This document shows, one piece after another, positions 11,054 to 23,145 of a DNA stretch of 64,000 nt; positions within the stretch are counted from its first letter, which is position 1; each line of letters starts with the position of its first letter. Below the pieces are notes generated by a model. That model was not told the origin of the DNA, searched no databases, and was given only the letters and a program-made list of their open reading frames with translations. This stretch comes from Filobasidium wieringae (lineage: Eukaryota > Basidiomycota > Tremellomycetes > Filobasidiales > Filobasidiaceae), in assembly GCA_001600055.1 (NCBI GenBank), contig BCIV01000012.1, forward strand, positions 776,527-840,526, read 5' to 3'. The translations under genes were made by a program, and so were the position numbers.

Positions 11054-13209
11054 CTACCTTTTGTAAGGAGGGTAGGCGTGGTTCGACCGATCTTCGTCGA
11101 CGTCATCCGTCTCGCGTGTGATCTCGACCTCTTGAGACACTTGAATGACGACATCTGGTACGACGACGGGTTGTTTAGGGACACCTTCAAAGGGACCGTT
11201 GAATCGGGCGATCTGAATGAAAGGCGAGCGTCACGGTTCAGCTGGGGTTCGATGGAAAATCCAGCGTGTGTGAACGGTACTGACGGCAGGAGGCAAATGC
11301 CCAACGATCGATTTCTCCGACCGTTCGCTCGCCCGTTTAAAAGTGGATTCCGGACGAGTGGAACCGTAATCTGTCAAACTGTTCGCCCCGAATTCTCTCC
11401 CCCCTTCCTCGACGTGTAAAGTCCCGACCCTCGTCTCGACCGGGTTCATCAGGTTGTTCCCCTGGCGATCATCCATCTCGTCCTCGAACCGGTCCATATC
11501 GAAAAGATCATCCTCCGGGACTCTTTCTCCGTCTTTTATGGTACCCCGTTCCCTCATGAGGGTGACCAACGTCCGATGCTCGTACGAATGATGAGACATG
11601 AGTTGGTTCAACGGGTCGTCCAGAGGATCGGTACGTTTTCCTTTCCCGTGACCGTGAGTTCCAGGTTGGTAAGACGCGCGACGATGAGGACCTAGGTCCG
11701 CCCCTGCTTGAGTGATCCGGCGCCGGACGATCTTTTGGTCGATCTCTGGATCGCCTGAGAGTGAGATGGGGAGGTAGAGCTGTGGGGATTGGAAATGTCG
11801 AGTAGGGAACTCGAGTGGGATTTGGGGTGATTGCTTACCATGACGGAGATGATGTTACCGACCCAGAGACAGACGACGCCGACCATGAAGATCACATCGT
11901 TCGCGAACCTATACAGCGTCCATCATCAGCTCCTGTCACCACGGACCACTCTCCCAGCCTAATACGCTTGACGTACTTGTTCATGATCAACGACTTGGAT
12001 TCCGTCATGGCGGAGAACCCGACGGAGAGGAGGGCGAAGGAGAAGACGAGCCGACCTATCGTCCGGATCCTGTTCATCTCTGGTCACCACCGCAAACGTT
12101 GGTACAGATCAGTACGTGCTTCTTCGATCGTGTGAGGTAAGAGGACGGACCGTCGAAGAATTGGAGCTTGGTGATCACGTCCGGACTTGCGCCGTGTGCT
12201 GCGACCTGTGGGTTGAGGGTCTAGTGGAGGTCTTCTCGACTGAGTTGTAGGACGGGATTTACCTGCTTGATAAATCCCGGGAGATAGTAAACCAGGGTCA
12301 AACTCAGAACGCTAAAACGACAGAAACGCGATCCATCATCAACATCACCCCATCACCGCCCCCTCATGCACAACGCTCACACGTTCAGAACCCCACTGGC
12401 CCCTTCGAAAATGAAGATCCTTATACTCTCCTCGTCCAAACTCAAATGGCTCGCATAGGGGACGACGAAATGAGCGGCGGTGAATACCAAGCTGAGGACG
12501 ATCCAGACGAGAAAGACGTTGCTGTTCAAGTACCGGGTGATCCTCCCTCGTTTCGGATTCGAGTGGGAGCCGCGCGGTGCTCGGGAATCTTTCATGCTCT
12601 TTAGGAGGAAGGTCCAGTAGAGTGCTTCTTCCAGGTTCACCGCGTCTGTAGAGGGCAGAGGGGGATGTTCAGGGTTTGACGTCGGTAAGGATGGAGGATG
12701 AGTAGGGGCGATGAGACCGGTGCACTGACCGTACATGGAGAAACTGAGGACGAGCATGATATCCCCTGCCCTATATATCTTCTGATCGTGCGCGGACCAA
12801 GCGGAGATGGGCACTGGCATCATCCCGAACGGCTCTGGTAGTTGGACCCAGCCGTTCTTGTACTTCAGATAGGTCAGGACGAATGCCCACGCGGTGAATC
12901 CTGAGAGACATATTCCTAGTAGCCACTGTGTGAGTGATGATGGGTAAGTTAGGTGTAGCCCTTAGCGACGGTCGATTGTAGTGTTGACGCTCACGATCAT
13001 TCCCGTTCTGACGGCTTGTTTTCGCTTCGGGATCAAGCATCGTAGTCGATCGAAAGTTCACTACAGGCAGAATACGATTGGCCATGAGTGAGCCGGACGG
13101 AGGAAGAAGGCAAGCGGAATGGACTGACGGCATGGGCGACAAAGTAGATGGGTACGGAGATGCAGATGACGGAAGTGACGAGCATTCCTGCTGGCGTGGC
13201 GGTGGCCAT
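11054..13209 (-). CDS. Seven-helix membrane protein of unknown function (514 aa)
   Basis: Nine exons on the minus strand: 13062-13209, 12730-12915, 12381-12645, 12263-12311, 12151-12220, 11977-12079, 11839-11908, 11285-11779 and 11054-11212. About seven hydrophobic helices precede a polar tail of roughly 220 residues. The tail is rich in charged residues, with stretches such as HGHGKGKR and an acidic DDLFDMDRFEDEMDD, and ends YPPYKR. The topology (seven helices plus a long tail) resembles a fungal GPCR, but I see no motif of the Ste2, Ste3, Git3 or PQ-loop families. The last intron uses a GTCAGT donor. If it were not used, the protein would stop early at 11231. No function is claimed. Confidence 0.75.
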
Positions 13210-13932
13210 GTCGAAGGTGTTGAAGGGGCGTTTTGCAAGACCAACCCAGGAAGTCGACGATGCCGCTCAAGTGAAGGGTCTATATACTCTGGGCCAAAAG
13301 AGTGAAAGGCCTTTCAACCTGATCGAACTCCCGGTTCAATGAAAATCTCGACTATTACTCGTCTGATCGAACGTTCCATGGATCGAGATCGAACCTGAAA
13401 CACTGATGGAACATGGAAATACAGCCGTCGAGCTACGCCACGCCGCGGATCTAGTCGAGGTTCCCTGTGTCTCGATCGGTGATTGCCTGTCACTCCTTTG
13501 CGGCATGCCGAGACCTCCTTTGGGTGATCGCACCGTCTTTGCTCCGTCTCTGCGGGAAGGCGGCTGTCGTCAGGAAACCCTTGTGAGTCGTGTATAGCCA
13601 CCACTGACTAGATCTTCTCTCATTGGTCGACCAAAACTGTAGATCCAGCCGGGCCTCCACATGGCCACCCAGCGTGTTTCTAGATCGCATACCACATGAA
13701 ACGCGTATCCACGTCGGCTCCGAAGCCAACGAGAGCGGAGAAGAGCGTGCCAGCCAGGTGGGTTTCTATTTAGCGAGAACGAGATAAGGAGGAGGACGTG
13801 TTGACTCGCCGACTCGCTCACTTGGAGTCGTTCGGGAGGACAGGCGGTTCGGTATTCAAGGTGCATGGCTAGCAATAATAATGGTATAGACGCTAGGAAG
13901 CAATCTCAACGATAATCAAATCACCTGTAAAG
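13210..13932. other. Divergent promoter interval
   Basis: This lies between the seven-helix gene (minus) and the ABM gene (plus). Several 60-100 codon frames overlap here on both strands without family resemblance, and I treat them as chance. No repeat or RNA gene is seen. Confidence 0.5.
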
Positions 13933-14329
13933 ATGGACGAGACGGATTACGGTTCCATCCCGGACGAAGGAGAGTTTTGCGTTTACGGGATCGTACGTGC
14001 CCTCGCTCCCATCCTTTCCTCTCGAAACCTACAACTCATAGCTCAACTCGACTCGACTCGACTCACTCTCGCAGGTCCACTGTAAACCCGAATTCTCCGA
14101 CCGCCTCTCCACCCTCTACGCGAAAATGTCTCAAATAGCCAAGACCGAACCGGGCGTGATCCATTATTGTTTATCGAGGAACACGAGGGACCGAAACGTC
14201 TTTCATTTCTTCGAGAGGTACGCTAGTAGGGAGGATTTCGAGAGACATGTGGGGAGGGAGGAGAGTCAGATGATCCTCAGGGAAGAATGGTTTGAGAGGG
14301 TCGAGGCTAGGTTTGAGAGGCCGTTGTAG
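13933..14329 (+). CDS. ABM-domain (dimeric alpha/beta barrel) protein (104 aa)
   Basis: Two exons: 13933-13992 and 14075-14329. The small protein has the antibiotic-biosynthesis-monooxygenase fold pattern: an initial strand FCVYGIVHCKPEF, a helix with LYAKMSQIA, then EPGVIHYCLSRN and FHFFERYASREDFERH. Such proteins act as small oxygenases or as stress and quinone-related enzymes. No specific substrate can be assigned. The intron contains a short ACTCG tandem run. It faces OST2 tail to tail. Confidence 0.82.
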
Positions 14330-14618
14330 ACATTGTTGTTGTTGGTATTGGATCGTATCGCAAGCTGGGAATCGAGACCGTCACGCCTCAACTCGCAACT
14401 CGTCGTCCATAACGTCGCATACCGGTATAACATCTAATCATCGTACAAAACAACCATCCACAACTCATCTTCACCCTAGGAAATTAAACATGAAGACGTG
14501 CAGTACGACACTGGCGAAACAGAAATCCGCGAATGCCCTATCGAGACAGTCCACATCGTCGTCATCAATCAGTCAATCAGTCAATCAGTCAGACTGGAAC
14601 CGAAACCCGAACCACTAA
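14330..14618. other. Convergent 3' interval with CAATCAGT repeat
   Basis: This gap between the ABM gene and OST2 holds a short tandem run of TCAATCAG at about 14563-14592. No gene is supported. Confidence 0.5.
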
Positions 14619-15141
14619 TCACCTTTCAGGGGAAACTTCGGAGAACTCTAGGTCTCGGTCGGGAGAGACTTGACTCCTTAGACCGGCGAGGAGGACGAAT
14701 TGACCGGCCGTCCCTCCGAATCTGGTGGATCAGTTTCCAAGTTTCGAGTAAGAGTGAGATTGAGATTGAGAGTGAGAGGTGAGATCAGAGAAGCGTTCAG
14801 TCCGTACACGATCCGCCCTGAACTCACGCAGCCAAGAACCCATTGAAAGGGTAAGAAGTCACCCCTACCCTATAACCCATCAGGAGCACCCCCAAGATCA
14901 TATAGAACACCAAGAACGCATCGATCGTCTTTATCCGAGCGGGAGTCTGGGAGGTGTAGGCTTCTCGGAGAGAATCGATCGAACGGGTTAGCGTGCGGAG
15001 CTGGGCGGTCGGGTTGAGCGGGGAGGAGAGCGTAGGTTTTCGCACGGATGAGGTGGGTTTGGATGGGGCGGTTATTTTGGGGGTGGGTTTGGGAGGGAGG
15101 GGGATGTTGGTGTTGCTCGTTTTGGGCGTTTTGGGAGGCAT
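14619..15141 (-). CDS. OST2: Oligosaccharyltransferase subunit OST2/DAD1 (138 aa)
   Basis: Two exons on the minus strand: 14828-15141 and 14619-14721. After a proline/threonine-rich N-terminal stretch of about 50 residues, the DAD1 core appears: IKTIDAFLVFYMILGVLLMG, then PFNGFLAA, then across the intron GQFVLLAGLRSQV and the C-terminal SPER. DAD1/Ost2 is an ER membrane subunit of the N-glycosylation oligosaccharyltransferase. The intron is supported by phase and by the family match on both sides. The basic, disordered-looking N-terminal extension is longer than in the animal protein. The gene is divergent from NMD3. Confidence 0.9.
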
Positions 15142-15354
15142 GTCGAAGTTGTAGTAATTGGACGTCCCTTTGAGCTGCGAGTTGGCTTTTTTCGCGGTCT
15201 GATGGATTATCTAGACAAGACCTGGATGGTTGAGACTGAATACCAGGCAGGAAAGAGTGTTGTACCGGACAGATCAGGAGGTTCTGACCTTTGAGACTCG
15301 ATCAAAGTGAACATCTCGAGGTTCAACGGTGTCACCGAGAGTGACGAAACGGTT

Positions 15355-15365
15355 ATGCGTTATCG
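15355..15365 (+). promoter_or_regulatory. Fifth copy of the ATGCGTTATCG box
   Basis: A perfect copy of the 11-mer found four times near 7.25 kb lies in the OST2/NMD3 divergent promoter. A near-match in the opposite orientation (TATGCGTTGT) follows at 15381-15390. Confidence 0.55.
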
Positions 15366-15523
15366 AAGCCGGTGCAAGTGACAACGCATATTTTTACGTA
15401 ACGAAGTTTGTGATTATTTCGTTTCTTGCAATCTCGAACCTTTTTGAATCTTCAACTCGAACTCTGACGACTTTCGATTCTTCTCACCGATCCTCAAAAT
15501 CCCCTCACCCCATCCTGCCCATC

Positions 15524-17476
15524 ATGTCCGCAATGGACTACGTACCAGACACTCACGCCAACCAGCAGGCGATTCTATGTGCAGAATGCGGTGCCGTCAT
15601 CGAACCCAACGGTGCAAACTTGTGTATCGGTTGTCTAAGAAACTCGGTCGATATCAGTGAAGGGATCCCCAAGGAGGCCAGTATCAACTTTTGTAGAGGG
15701 TGTGAGAGATGGTTCTCCCCCCCTGGAGCTTGGATGACCGCGCTTCCTGAATCGAGAGAGTTGTTGTGTGAGTACATGGCTGTGGCGAGAACGGACGGTC
15801 AAGGTGTGGTTGCTGATTAAGCGTATCTCTTCGATCCTCCGTTTGACATCTTTGTTCGCCCTCGCTTTCCCGTTCTGCTCCGATCAACATCCTACTCTCC
15901 TCAATACAGCCATCTGTCTCAAGAAAATCGCCAAACCCCTGTCCCGAGTCCGACTCATCAACGCCTCTTTCCTCTGGACCGAGCCTCACTCCCGACGTCT
16001 CAAACTGAAAATCATCATCCAAAAAGAGATCCTCTCCGGCACAGTCTTGCAACAGACTTTCGTCCTCACCTTGGTCGTACAGGGAGGACAATGTCCCCAG
16101 TGTGCACGTCTCGCCGCGAAGAACACTTGGAGGGCTAGTGTGCAGGTCAGGCAGAAGGTCAACCATAAGAGGACCTTCCTGTACTTGGAGCAGTTGATCT
16201 TGAAGCATAACGCGCACAAGTGAGTCGGAGGGTTCAATGCAGATCATCTCTCGAGGTTCAGGAATGCTGATACTTTGCACCGTAGGGACACGATCTCGAT
16301 CAGTGAAAAGAGGGATGGATTGGACTTTTTCTATTCGGAGCGGAATCACGCCATCAAGATGGTAGAGTTCTTGGCATCCGTCGTTCCCGTTCGGTCAGTA
16401 CTTTTTTATGTCCCCAAGTTCCTCCATCTGCAACCGCTAACCCTTCATGTCCCCACAGATCTAAAGCTTCCGAGCAATTGCTCTCTTCCGATATCCACAC
16501 CGGTACTGCCAACTACAAGTTCACTTACTCGGTCGAAATCGTTCCCGTCTGTAAGGACGATCTAGTCTGTATCGACAAGAAACTCGCCCGGGCATGGGGT
16601 GACATCTCCCCCCTGACCATCTGTACCAGGATCGGGAACTCGATGCACCTGTTGGACCCTATGACTCTGCAGCACACGGACGTCACCTCTCCCGTCTACT
16701 GGAGAGCACCCTTCGATTCCCTCGCGACCATTTCGGATTTGGTAGAGTTTGTCGTACTGGACGTCGAGCCTTCCGGTCCCGTACGTGGGAAATGGGTCCT
16801 TGCCGATGCACAGGTCGCAAGGGTTCACGGGATGGGAATGGGAGCGACGGAAGGTGACGAGGATGGGATGGGTGGAGATGACGGGATCTACCATACGAGG
16901 ACTCATCTCGGTGCGATCCTTCAACCGGGTGATATCGTTCTCGGATACCATCTGACGCATACCAACTTCAACTCGGAGGCTTTCGACGCGCTCGAACCTT
17001 CCCGAATCCCCGATGTCGTGCTCGTCAAGAAGACCTACCCTAACAGGAGGAAGAAGAGCAAGGCCAGGAACTGGAAGCTCAAATCCATCGCCAAGGAGGC
17101 AGAGGATCAGGCCGATGTTACCGGTGCTGCCGGTCGTGGAGCGCTCGGTAGAAGAGGTGGACTCGACTCGCAAAAGGTCGAAAAGGACTACGAGCTGTTC
17201 TTGCGTGATCTCGAGGAAGATCCCGAATTGCGTTCGGCCGTCAACATGTACAAGGCCGACGATGTTACCCCTGCGCCAGAAATCAAGGCTCACAAGAGGA
17301 GGAAGCAGAAGGAAAAGGATAGCATGGAGGTCGAGGACGAGGCCGATGCCGATATGGATGGCGAGGACGGTGAAGACGAGGAAGAGGAAGACTTCCCCGA
17401 GGTCAAATTGGACGAGTTGTTGGAGCACTTTGAAGAGATGGATTTGCAGACCGAGCACGCCGAGCAGGAGATATAG
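15524..17476 (+). CDS. NMD3: 60S ribosomal export adaptor NMD3 (559 aa)
   Basis: Four exons: 15524-15767, 15910-16219, 16286-16393 and 16459-17476. The N-terminal zinc-binding region shows paired cysteine motifs (ILCAECG, CIGC, CRGCERWF), as NMD3 requires. The middle has RVRLINASFLWTEPHSRR and QGGQCPQCARLA, and the tail is acidic (DGEDGEDEEEEDFPEV). NMD3 binds the 60S subunit and links it to the Crm1 export receptor. The first intron, at 142 nt, is the longest among the confident models. The tail also contains lysine/arginine blocks that fit shuttling signals. Identification is firm. Confidence 0.95.
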
Positions 17477-17588
17477 ATTGTATGCTTGTAGTCAGAGACT
17501 GTCAACTATTACGTGTACATGGATATCATCGTTTACTACAATCCTTCGTCGCGTCGTGGTCGTGAGTCGTAAGGGTCGTTACATCGCT

Positions 17589-20500
17589 TCATGGGCGGAC
17601 AAATACTGGAAGACCACCGACTTCCGTTTGCGATCGTCCGCTGTCCCGTCCGTCTTTTATGGCTATATCTCGTTTCAGCCCGTTTTCTACGCTACTGACT
17701 CTGAACCTGGGCAACGGTTGCCATCCCGTACCCGCACCTACCGGCGAAGTCTCGTAGGCATGCGTCCATCGATCTCCCGGTTTGATGGCAGGCAGAGGGA
17801 GTTGCCTGGTGTCGTTCCAAGAGAAAGATTTCGATGGCTCGACCTGAATCGTTAGGTCATGCGTTTCCAACACTTCATGGTCGTTCGTGATCACTAGCTC
17901 CATCGAAAATGGCACGCCAATGGTGACCTGGGTGGGTGGCATCAGGACGCAACTGACGTGCTGGTGTGCCTCAAATTTGAAACGGAATGGCTGTTTCGTA
18001 TGACAAGTCTTGCTCGCGGATCGTGAACTGAATGGTAATCGGTTAGTCCTTCTCTTTGAACTGGAAGCCGCACTGCTAACTCACGTCTGCCATTCAATGT
18101 CAATCAGACCCTCAAACAAGCTCAAGCTATCGCGAGAGGTAGCGCTCAGTTCATACTGGTTCAAGAGCGAGTAAAGATCACGTTTTTTCCAAGCTGCGAG
18201 CAAACATAACTTAGCACAGAGCGCCATATCGATCCATGACCATGTCTTACTCATCGGGAATATACTGTCTGCAGCTGAACTCGATTTAAGAACCGTGCTG
18301 GATTCCTCCTGATCAACCAACATCAGCGAATTGCCGTACAAACCGTAACGGAAACCGCATACCAAATTCTCATGCTGGAACGTGATGCCCACAACCGTGA
18401 CATCCAATTCACCAATCATCCTTACATCGAAAGCAGCGAAGGCTTCGGCTCGTCCGTCTTGACCTTCCGTTAGAGGTGTCGAGTTGGAGGCTTGAGCAAA
18501 CCAGATGTCCTGATCAATTTTTAGAGGTTCGACGAAGGCGACATTCGTCGACGCGATAGATGCAAACTGCAGTACGTCCGTGGTCGTCACTTGATCTGAT
18601 TCTCGCAAAGCTACCGCAAGGACCTGAGTTGCAGCCACGTGTGATGTGATGTGCAAGACGACCTCGATCTGTTCGCCAGGACCGATCAGAGGTAGATCGT
18701 AATCTTGGAATGTAATATCCTTTTCGACTTCGTTGATACGGATTGTAGGTTGGCCAGAGACAGTCGGAGACTCTATTGCACGGGAGCCATGTGAGGTGGA
18801 CTGCCAATGGTATTTCAGTTCTTTCACAATCTCACCTATATCACTTCCAGCATCCCTAATATCCGCCTGAAGGGTCAATCGAACTGGTTTCTTGTCCATG
18901 TTGGTGATCTTGCAACTGATAGGAGCAGGATCTGCGCGATACACGATATCTGGTACCGTAATTTTGGTTTCCACCTTGACGGGTAGATTGGCGAATCTAA
19001 GTCATGGTCGATTTCAGCGGCCATGACTCTAGATTTAGCCAAGTCAAGCCTGTACTTACGATACTTGAGAAAACGTTGTAGCGGAGTCCAGGCCATGAAC
19101 AACCGGCAACGAGCCATAGGAATGGAACTGGATGATCCAAGAAGATGTATTCATCGTCAGAACAACATCTGTGACCTAGGATGATATTTGTGTCACGACT
19201 CGAACATCTTTGAGACCAGTTGAGGGAGACTCACCTGTATGCTGACCGCTTCGTCGGCGGTTATCGAGCCAGTCAAGAATAGCTGGTGCCCCGGCCGCAC
19301 CTTTAGATTTGCCTTGGCAGGCTCCGTCACTGAGAGGCTGACGGCGTGGCTTGTCAAGGCGTCTGCAGCATGTTGAACGATAAGGCTAGGTAGATCATGC
19401 GAGAACTTGATCTCGATTTGAGATAGTGCCAGCTCATCAAACTGCGCAGCGATCGGAACATATATCTGAACAACGCATCCCGCATCCTGCTTCAACTCAA
19501 CCTGCTCTTGCATGAAGCAAGCCGAGACGTTGACTGACGAAGGGCAGGAACGGTTAGCCAGTATTTCCTCGAAATCACGATAGTTGCTCACATAGCGGGG
19601 CGGCTTTAGTCATGTCAATATCGAGACCAGCTTCAGATGCCGGCGTAGTAGTCTGCAAAGACAGTCAGACGCTGTCAAATGAGATTGAGATCGAGGCGCT
19701 CACCGTCATCAATGCTTGCAGATCTTCCTGATACTGTGTAGAGTCTTCTGGCTGCGGTCCTCCACCTGCAGACAACACATAAGCCGACAATCATATACAG
19801 ATTCGCCCTCCGACCTACCTGGGGACATCATATCCAGTAATAACCTAGCAGCTGATTCGACAGCCCCTGTACGTTGAGCAGCTTGGTACCACACGGAGCG
19901 GATAGACCACAACACGGGGGTCCACTTTTCTCGTACGTATGCCTTTGCCATTCGCTCGCAATATCTATGAGGCAGCCGTGCTCAGTTACGAGCCTCCGAG
20001 GGTAAAGGATCTGCTCACCTCATGCAAAGATCGTCCTGCCCTGCCTGACTGTAGCATTCAGCAATCCGATGGGCGATATACAGGCTCATACGCGTCTGAC
20101 TCCGTTCATATTGCTTGAAATGACCATATGCTTTCGTAAAGAGCTAACACAGGAGCAGGATCAGAAGGATTGCGGAACGCAGGTTACAAAGCAGACTTAC
20201 TTCAACTATCAAGGCGGTGTGATCCACTTTTTGCTCGTTAACAAAGCCAGGCGCCGCAGCGAGTTTGGAGTTAGATTTCCCAGCCTGTTTCGTGCATTCT
20301 CTTGTTAGTCATATACTCGGCCAGGTACCTCTAGGACGCACCTCTGCTTCATTCGCTTCGATAAATCGATCTCTTCGATTGACTGAGCAGTTCGCTGCAG
20401 CATAAAAATAGTACCCTGGGTGTTGCAAAGTGGCAGACGGAATGTTTGAAGAGACGAGTACGTTCTCGGGTAGCGGCGATCCTCCCGGTGATGCCATGTT

Positions 20501-22663
20501 GGGAGAAGTCGGCAAATAAGCGGGTAAAGACGTATCCAGCTTCAAGCCTGCCGCGGTAGCCATTTCCAGCAGTTCTGCGAACATACGGTATCTGGTACGA
20601 ACGTCAGCATGTCTGCAAAAGCGTAACGACTGCAATAGCTTTTTAACTCACTGCCGAGCGATCCAAGCCCAGAATTCGAAAGCATCTCCACCAATTCCCC
20701 AGCCGCGAGACAGATCGCTGAAACGACTGAGATGCTGTTGCAGAAAAGATAGAGCTGCAGACGTATCTTGGTAGTACAAGAACAGTCTACAGATCTGTTC
20801 GGAGCGACCGTTGTGAGTATAGGCTTTAAAAAAGCGGTGTCCTTGACTTACTTTAAGGGCGGTACAATCTGCTAGCACTTTCGCTTCGGCCCAACGTTTC
20901 GTTCGAGGTGGGAGTGCACCGTTGGAAGCGAAAAGGCTGACCAAACCATACCAGGCGTCTTCGTATCCTCTGCGAATTGCCAACAGCTCAGTTACGATCA
21001 TTCCGGGTGCAACTGTTCTTCCACGCACCTTCGAGCGATATCATAGTCCCCTCGCATCTCCGCAAACACTCCAGCTTTATAGTCGTATCGGACCGCCCAC
21101 CCTAGCGCTCCAAGCGGTCTCATCCCCGGGAGAGTATTGACTGGGTAAGGTAATTGGTTTGGGTTGGAGGGTAATCGGGACCGTTTCCTTCTGTTTCGCT
21201 TGTAATGCAGTGCGTAGAATTCTTGGGAAGATTCGTGCAGGGCTTCCCTTAGGCTGTGCCGCCGCGAGTGATACGATCAGCGGTATCCTCGTCTGATAGC
21301 ATGCTATCGTACGCACCTCGTCACAAACTCCTCCAACTCGTCTTCCCCTACGGGCGTGAGCACGAACAGACTAGCTCTCGTGTCCAACCCGCTTTGTCTC
21401 CGAATAAAGCTCAATCTAGCGTCCAGCGCCGAATCGTCTGTAATCAGACCTTACACATTGAGTCTCTCGCTTTCACCCGCCAGGCACACAACTAGGCTCA
21501 CCTAGAGCTTCTCGACTGGCCATCAAGACGACCGTGACCTTGACCCCTTGTCCGATCCTCTCCACCCATCTCTTCCTCTTCTCCGCTATACTCGCGACGA
21601 GTTCCTCATCCGCCTTCTTCTCCCTCTCCCTCTTCCTCTGATTCATCTCCTTCTCCGTCGTTCCTGACGCTGCCGATACTCCGGAAGTGATCGAGCCGGT
21701 GAGGGAAGGTGGAACGGGGGAGTTTGTGCCGGAAGATGATTGTGGTGTGACGGGGATGGGGATATCTTTTGGATCGACGTGATCGGCTTCGAAAAGTCTT
21801 TCGAAGAGGAGGATGACGCTTGGTAATGTTTCTGTGTGTTTGCGGATCCAGGTGGGGGTGATGAGGCCGTCCGGATAGACAACGGAATTGGGTGTGAGAG
21901 GAGAGAAGGGGGAGTGAGGGGTCGTGATGAGAGGAGGGGCAGTGATAGAACTAGGTGGTGGAGGTGGAACGACCTTTTTGGGTGGGAAACGGATGTTCTG
22001 AATTGGGCGGGAACAGGACTAGTCAAGCAGAATCCGGATCGAGCGAGTCTATACGGACGGAGCTCACCTTGTCGACCAAAACCACTCGCCAGTCCATACG
22101 TCGTCTCGTATTCGGTACACCCGGTAATTCTCCCTTTCCTGCCATCCCAAACCTTCCACCGCTATCAGGTTTGATATCTGCCGGCCAAACCCTAGCTCTT
22201 TCTTGACCTTTCACGAACGCATCTCTCAAGCTTGTTTTGAGCAGTTCAAACTCGTCTGGCTCTTGCTCGGGGGTCACGATTTCGGGTATAGCAGGAATTT
22301 CTGAGGGAGCGTCGATCGAAGGGGGTATGGCGGTACTTCCAGCTCGAGAGCGAGATTTCATGGGGGTTCCGGGGGAAAGGTCGAACCCCGTTATCTTCAA
22401 TCCATCTAGGCTCGGTGCTTCGGGTTGTATGGTCGTGCTTCCTGGCGGGTTGATGCTATTTGTCAAGCTCTCTCTTCTACTGGAAGGTGCGGTCGTTGCT
22501 TTCGATGGTTGAGCGGGAGGGGTTGTAGATGTCCCGAGTCCCGCAACGAACATGAGAGGAGCATGATGTGCCAAGAACTGCAAGTCGATATGAATGAGAT
22601 CAGCTTGTACTCTTTCGTAGAGGTTGGTCAAGAGACAGTCACCTCATGCGGGTACGAGTTCAT
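17589..22663 (-). CDS. TRAPPC11: TRAPP complex subunit TRAPPC11 (foie gras/Gryzun; 1,382 aa)
   Basis: Seventeen exons were joined on the minus strand: 22643-22663, 22068-22577, 21502-22018, 21317-21437, 21029-21253, 20852-20969, 20652-20794, 20342-20591, 20201-20284, 20019-20143, 19819-19964, 19704-19765, 19592-19652, 19235-19533, 19060-19175, 18085-18996 and 17589-18027. The protein starts MNSYPHE then FLAHHAPLMFVAGL, as TRAPPC11 does. It has the foie-gras block (LITPTWIRKHTETLP; PRTKRWAEAKVLAD; FEFWAWIARQ; NEQKVDHTALI) and a Gryzun-type C-terminus (VEPSKSFSW and SPVGAG). It tethers vesicles in ER-to-Golgi traffic. The first exon is seven codons. It ends 112 bp from NMD3, tail to tail. Confidence 0.95.
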
Positions 22664-23145
22664 GATTGTGTGCTGTAGAGAGAAGAAAAAGGGTAGAGGA
22701 ATGCAGGTGCTCGAGCTGTAGGTCGTTTCTCTAGTCTCTGCCTGTTCCTGTAGATATCTGATATGTTCGATATGCCTGCGCGCGCCCTCAACCTCGATGA
22801 ACGCGCCGTTTGTTACTACTATAAGCAGCGGTTGTGATCGATATATGCCACCAGGTGTTCGGTCACTCAGTTCCCCCGACAACTGAGACGAATGCCTCTG
22901 GAGGTTGAAACCTTCGAGCAGATGGGCCGTTCTTCCTTAAAGTCACTCATTCCGGCCTCAACGTAAGACCAACCGGCACAAGGTGGTTCAGGGTGCAGCT
23001 AGACTTTTTGCCATCATATGCAAGTGAATATCCATGCGTTTTTGCTATTTATCATTTCGACTTGGCGATATCGCCTTCAACTTTCACCTTCCTGAGCTTC
23101 CTGTCTAATAATCATCTCCGTCTGCTATACTAAGCACCGTCCATC
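22664..23145. other. Divergent TRAPPC11/ELP3 promoter
   Basis: This 482 bp head-to-head interval should hold both promoters. I see no repeat or named motif. A short minus-strand frame in it is not supported. Confidence 0.55.

Noticed and set aside
15684..16349. A 221-codon open frame antisense to NMD3
   Set aside because: It spans two NMD3 exons and an intron on the other strand and has no recognisable domain.
16562..17458. A 298-codon open frame antisense to NMD3
   Set aside because: It lies wholly opposite the strongly conserved NMD3 last exon, whose acidic GAX codons leave the reverse frame open. No family resemblance.
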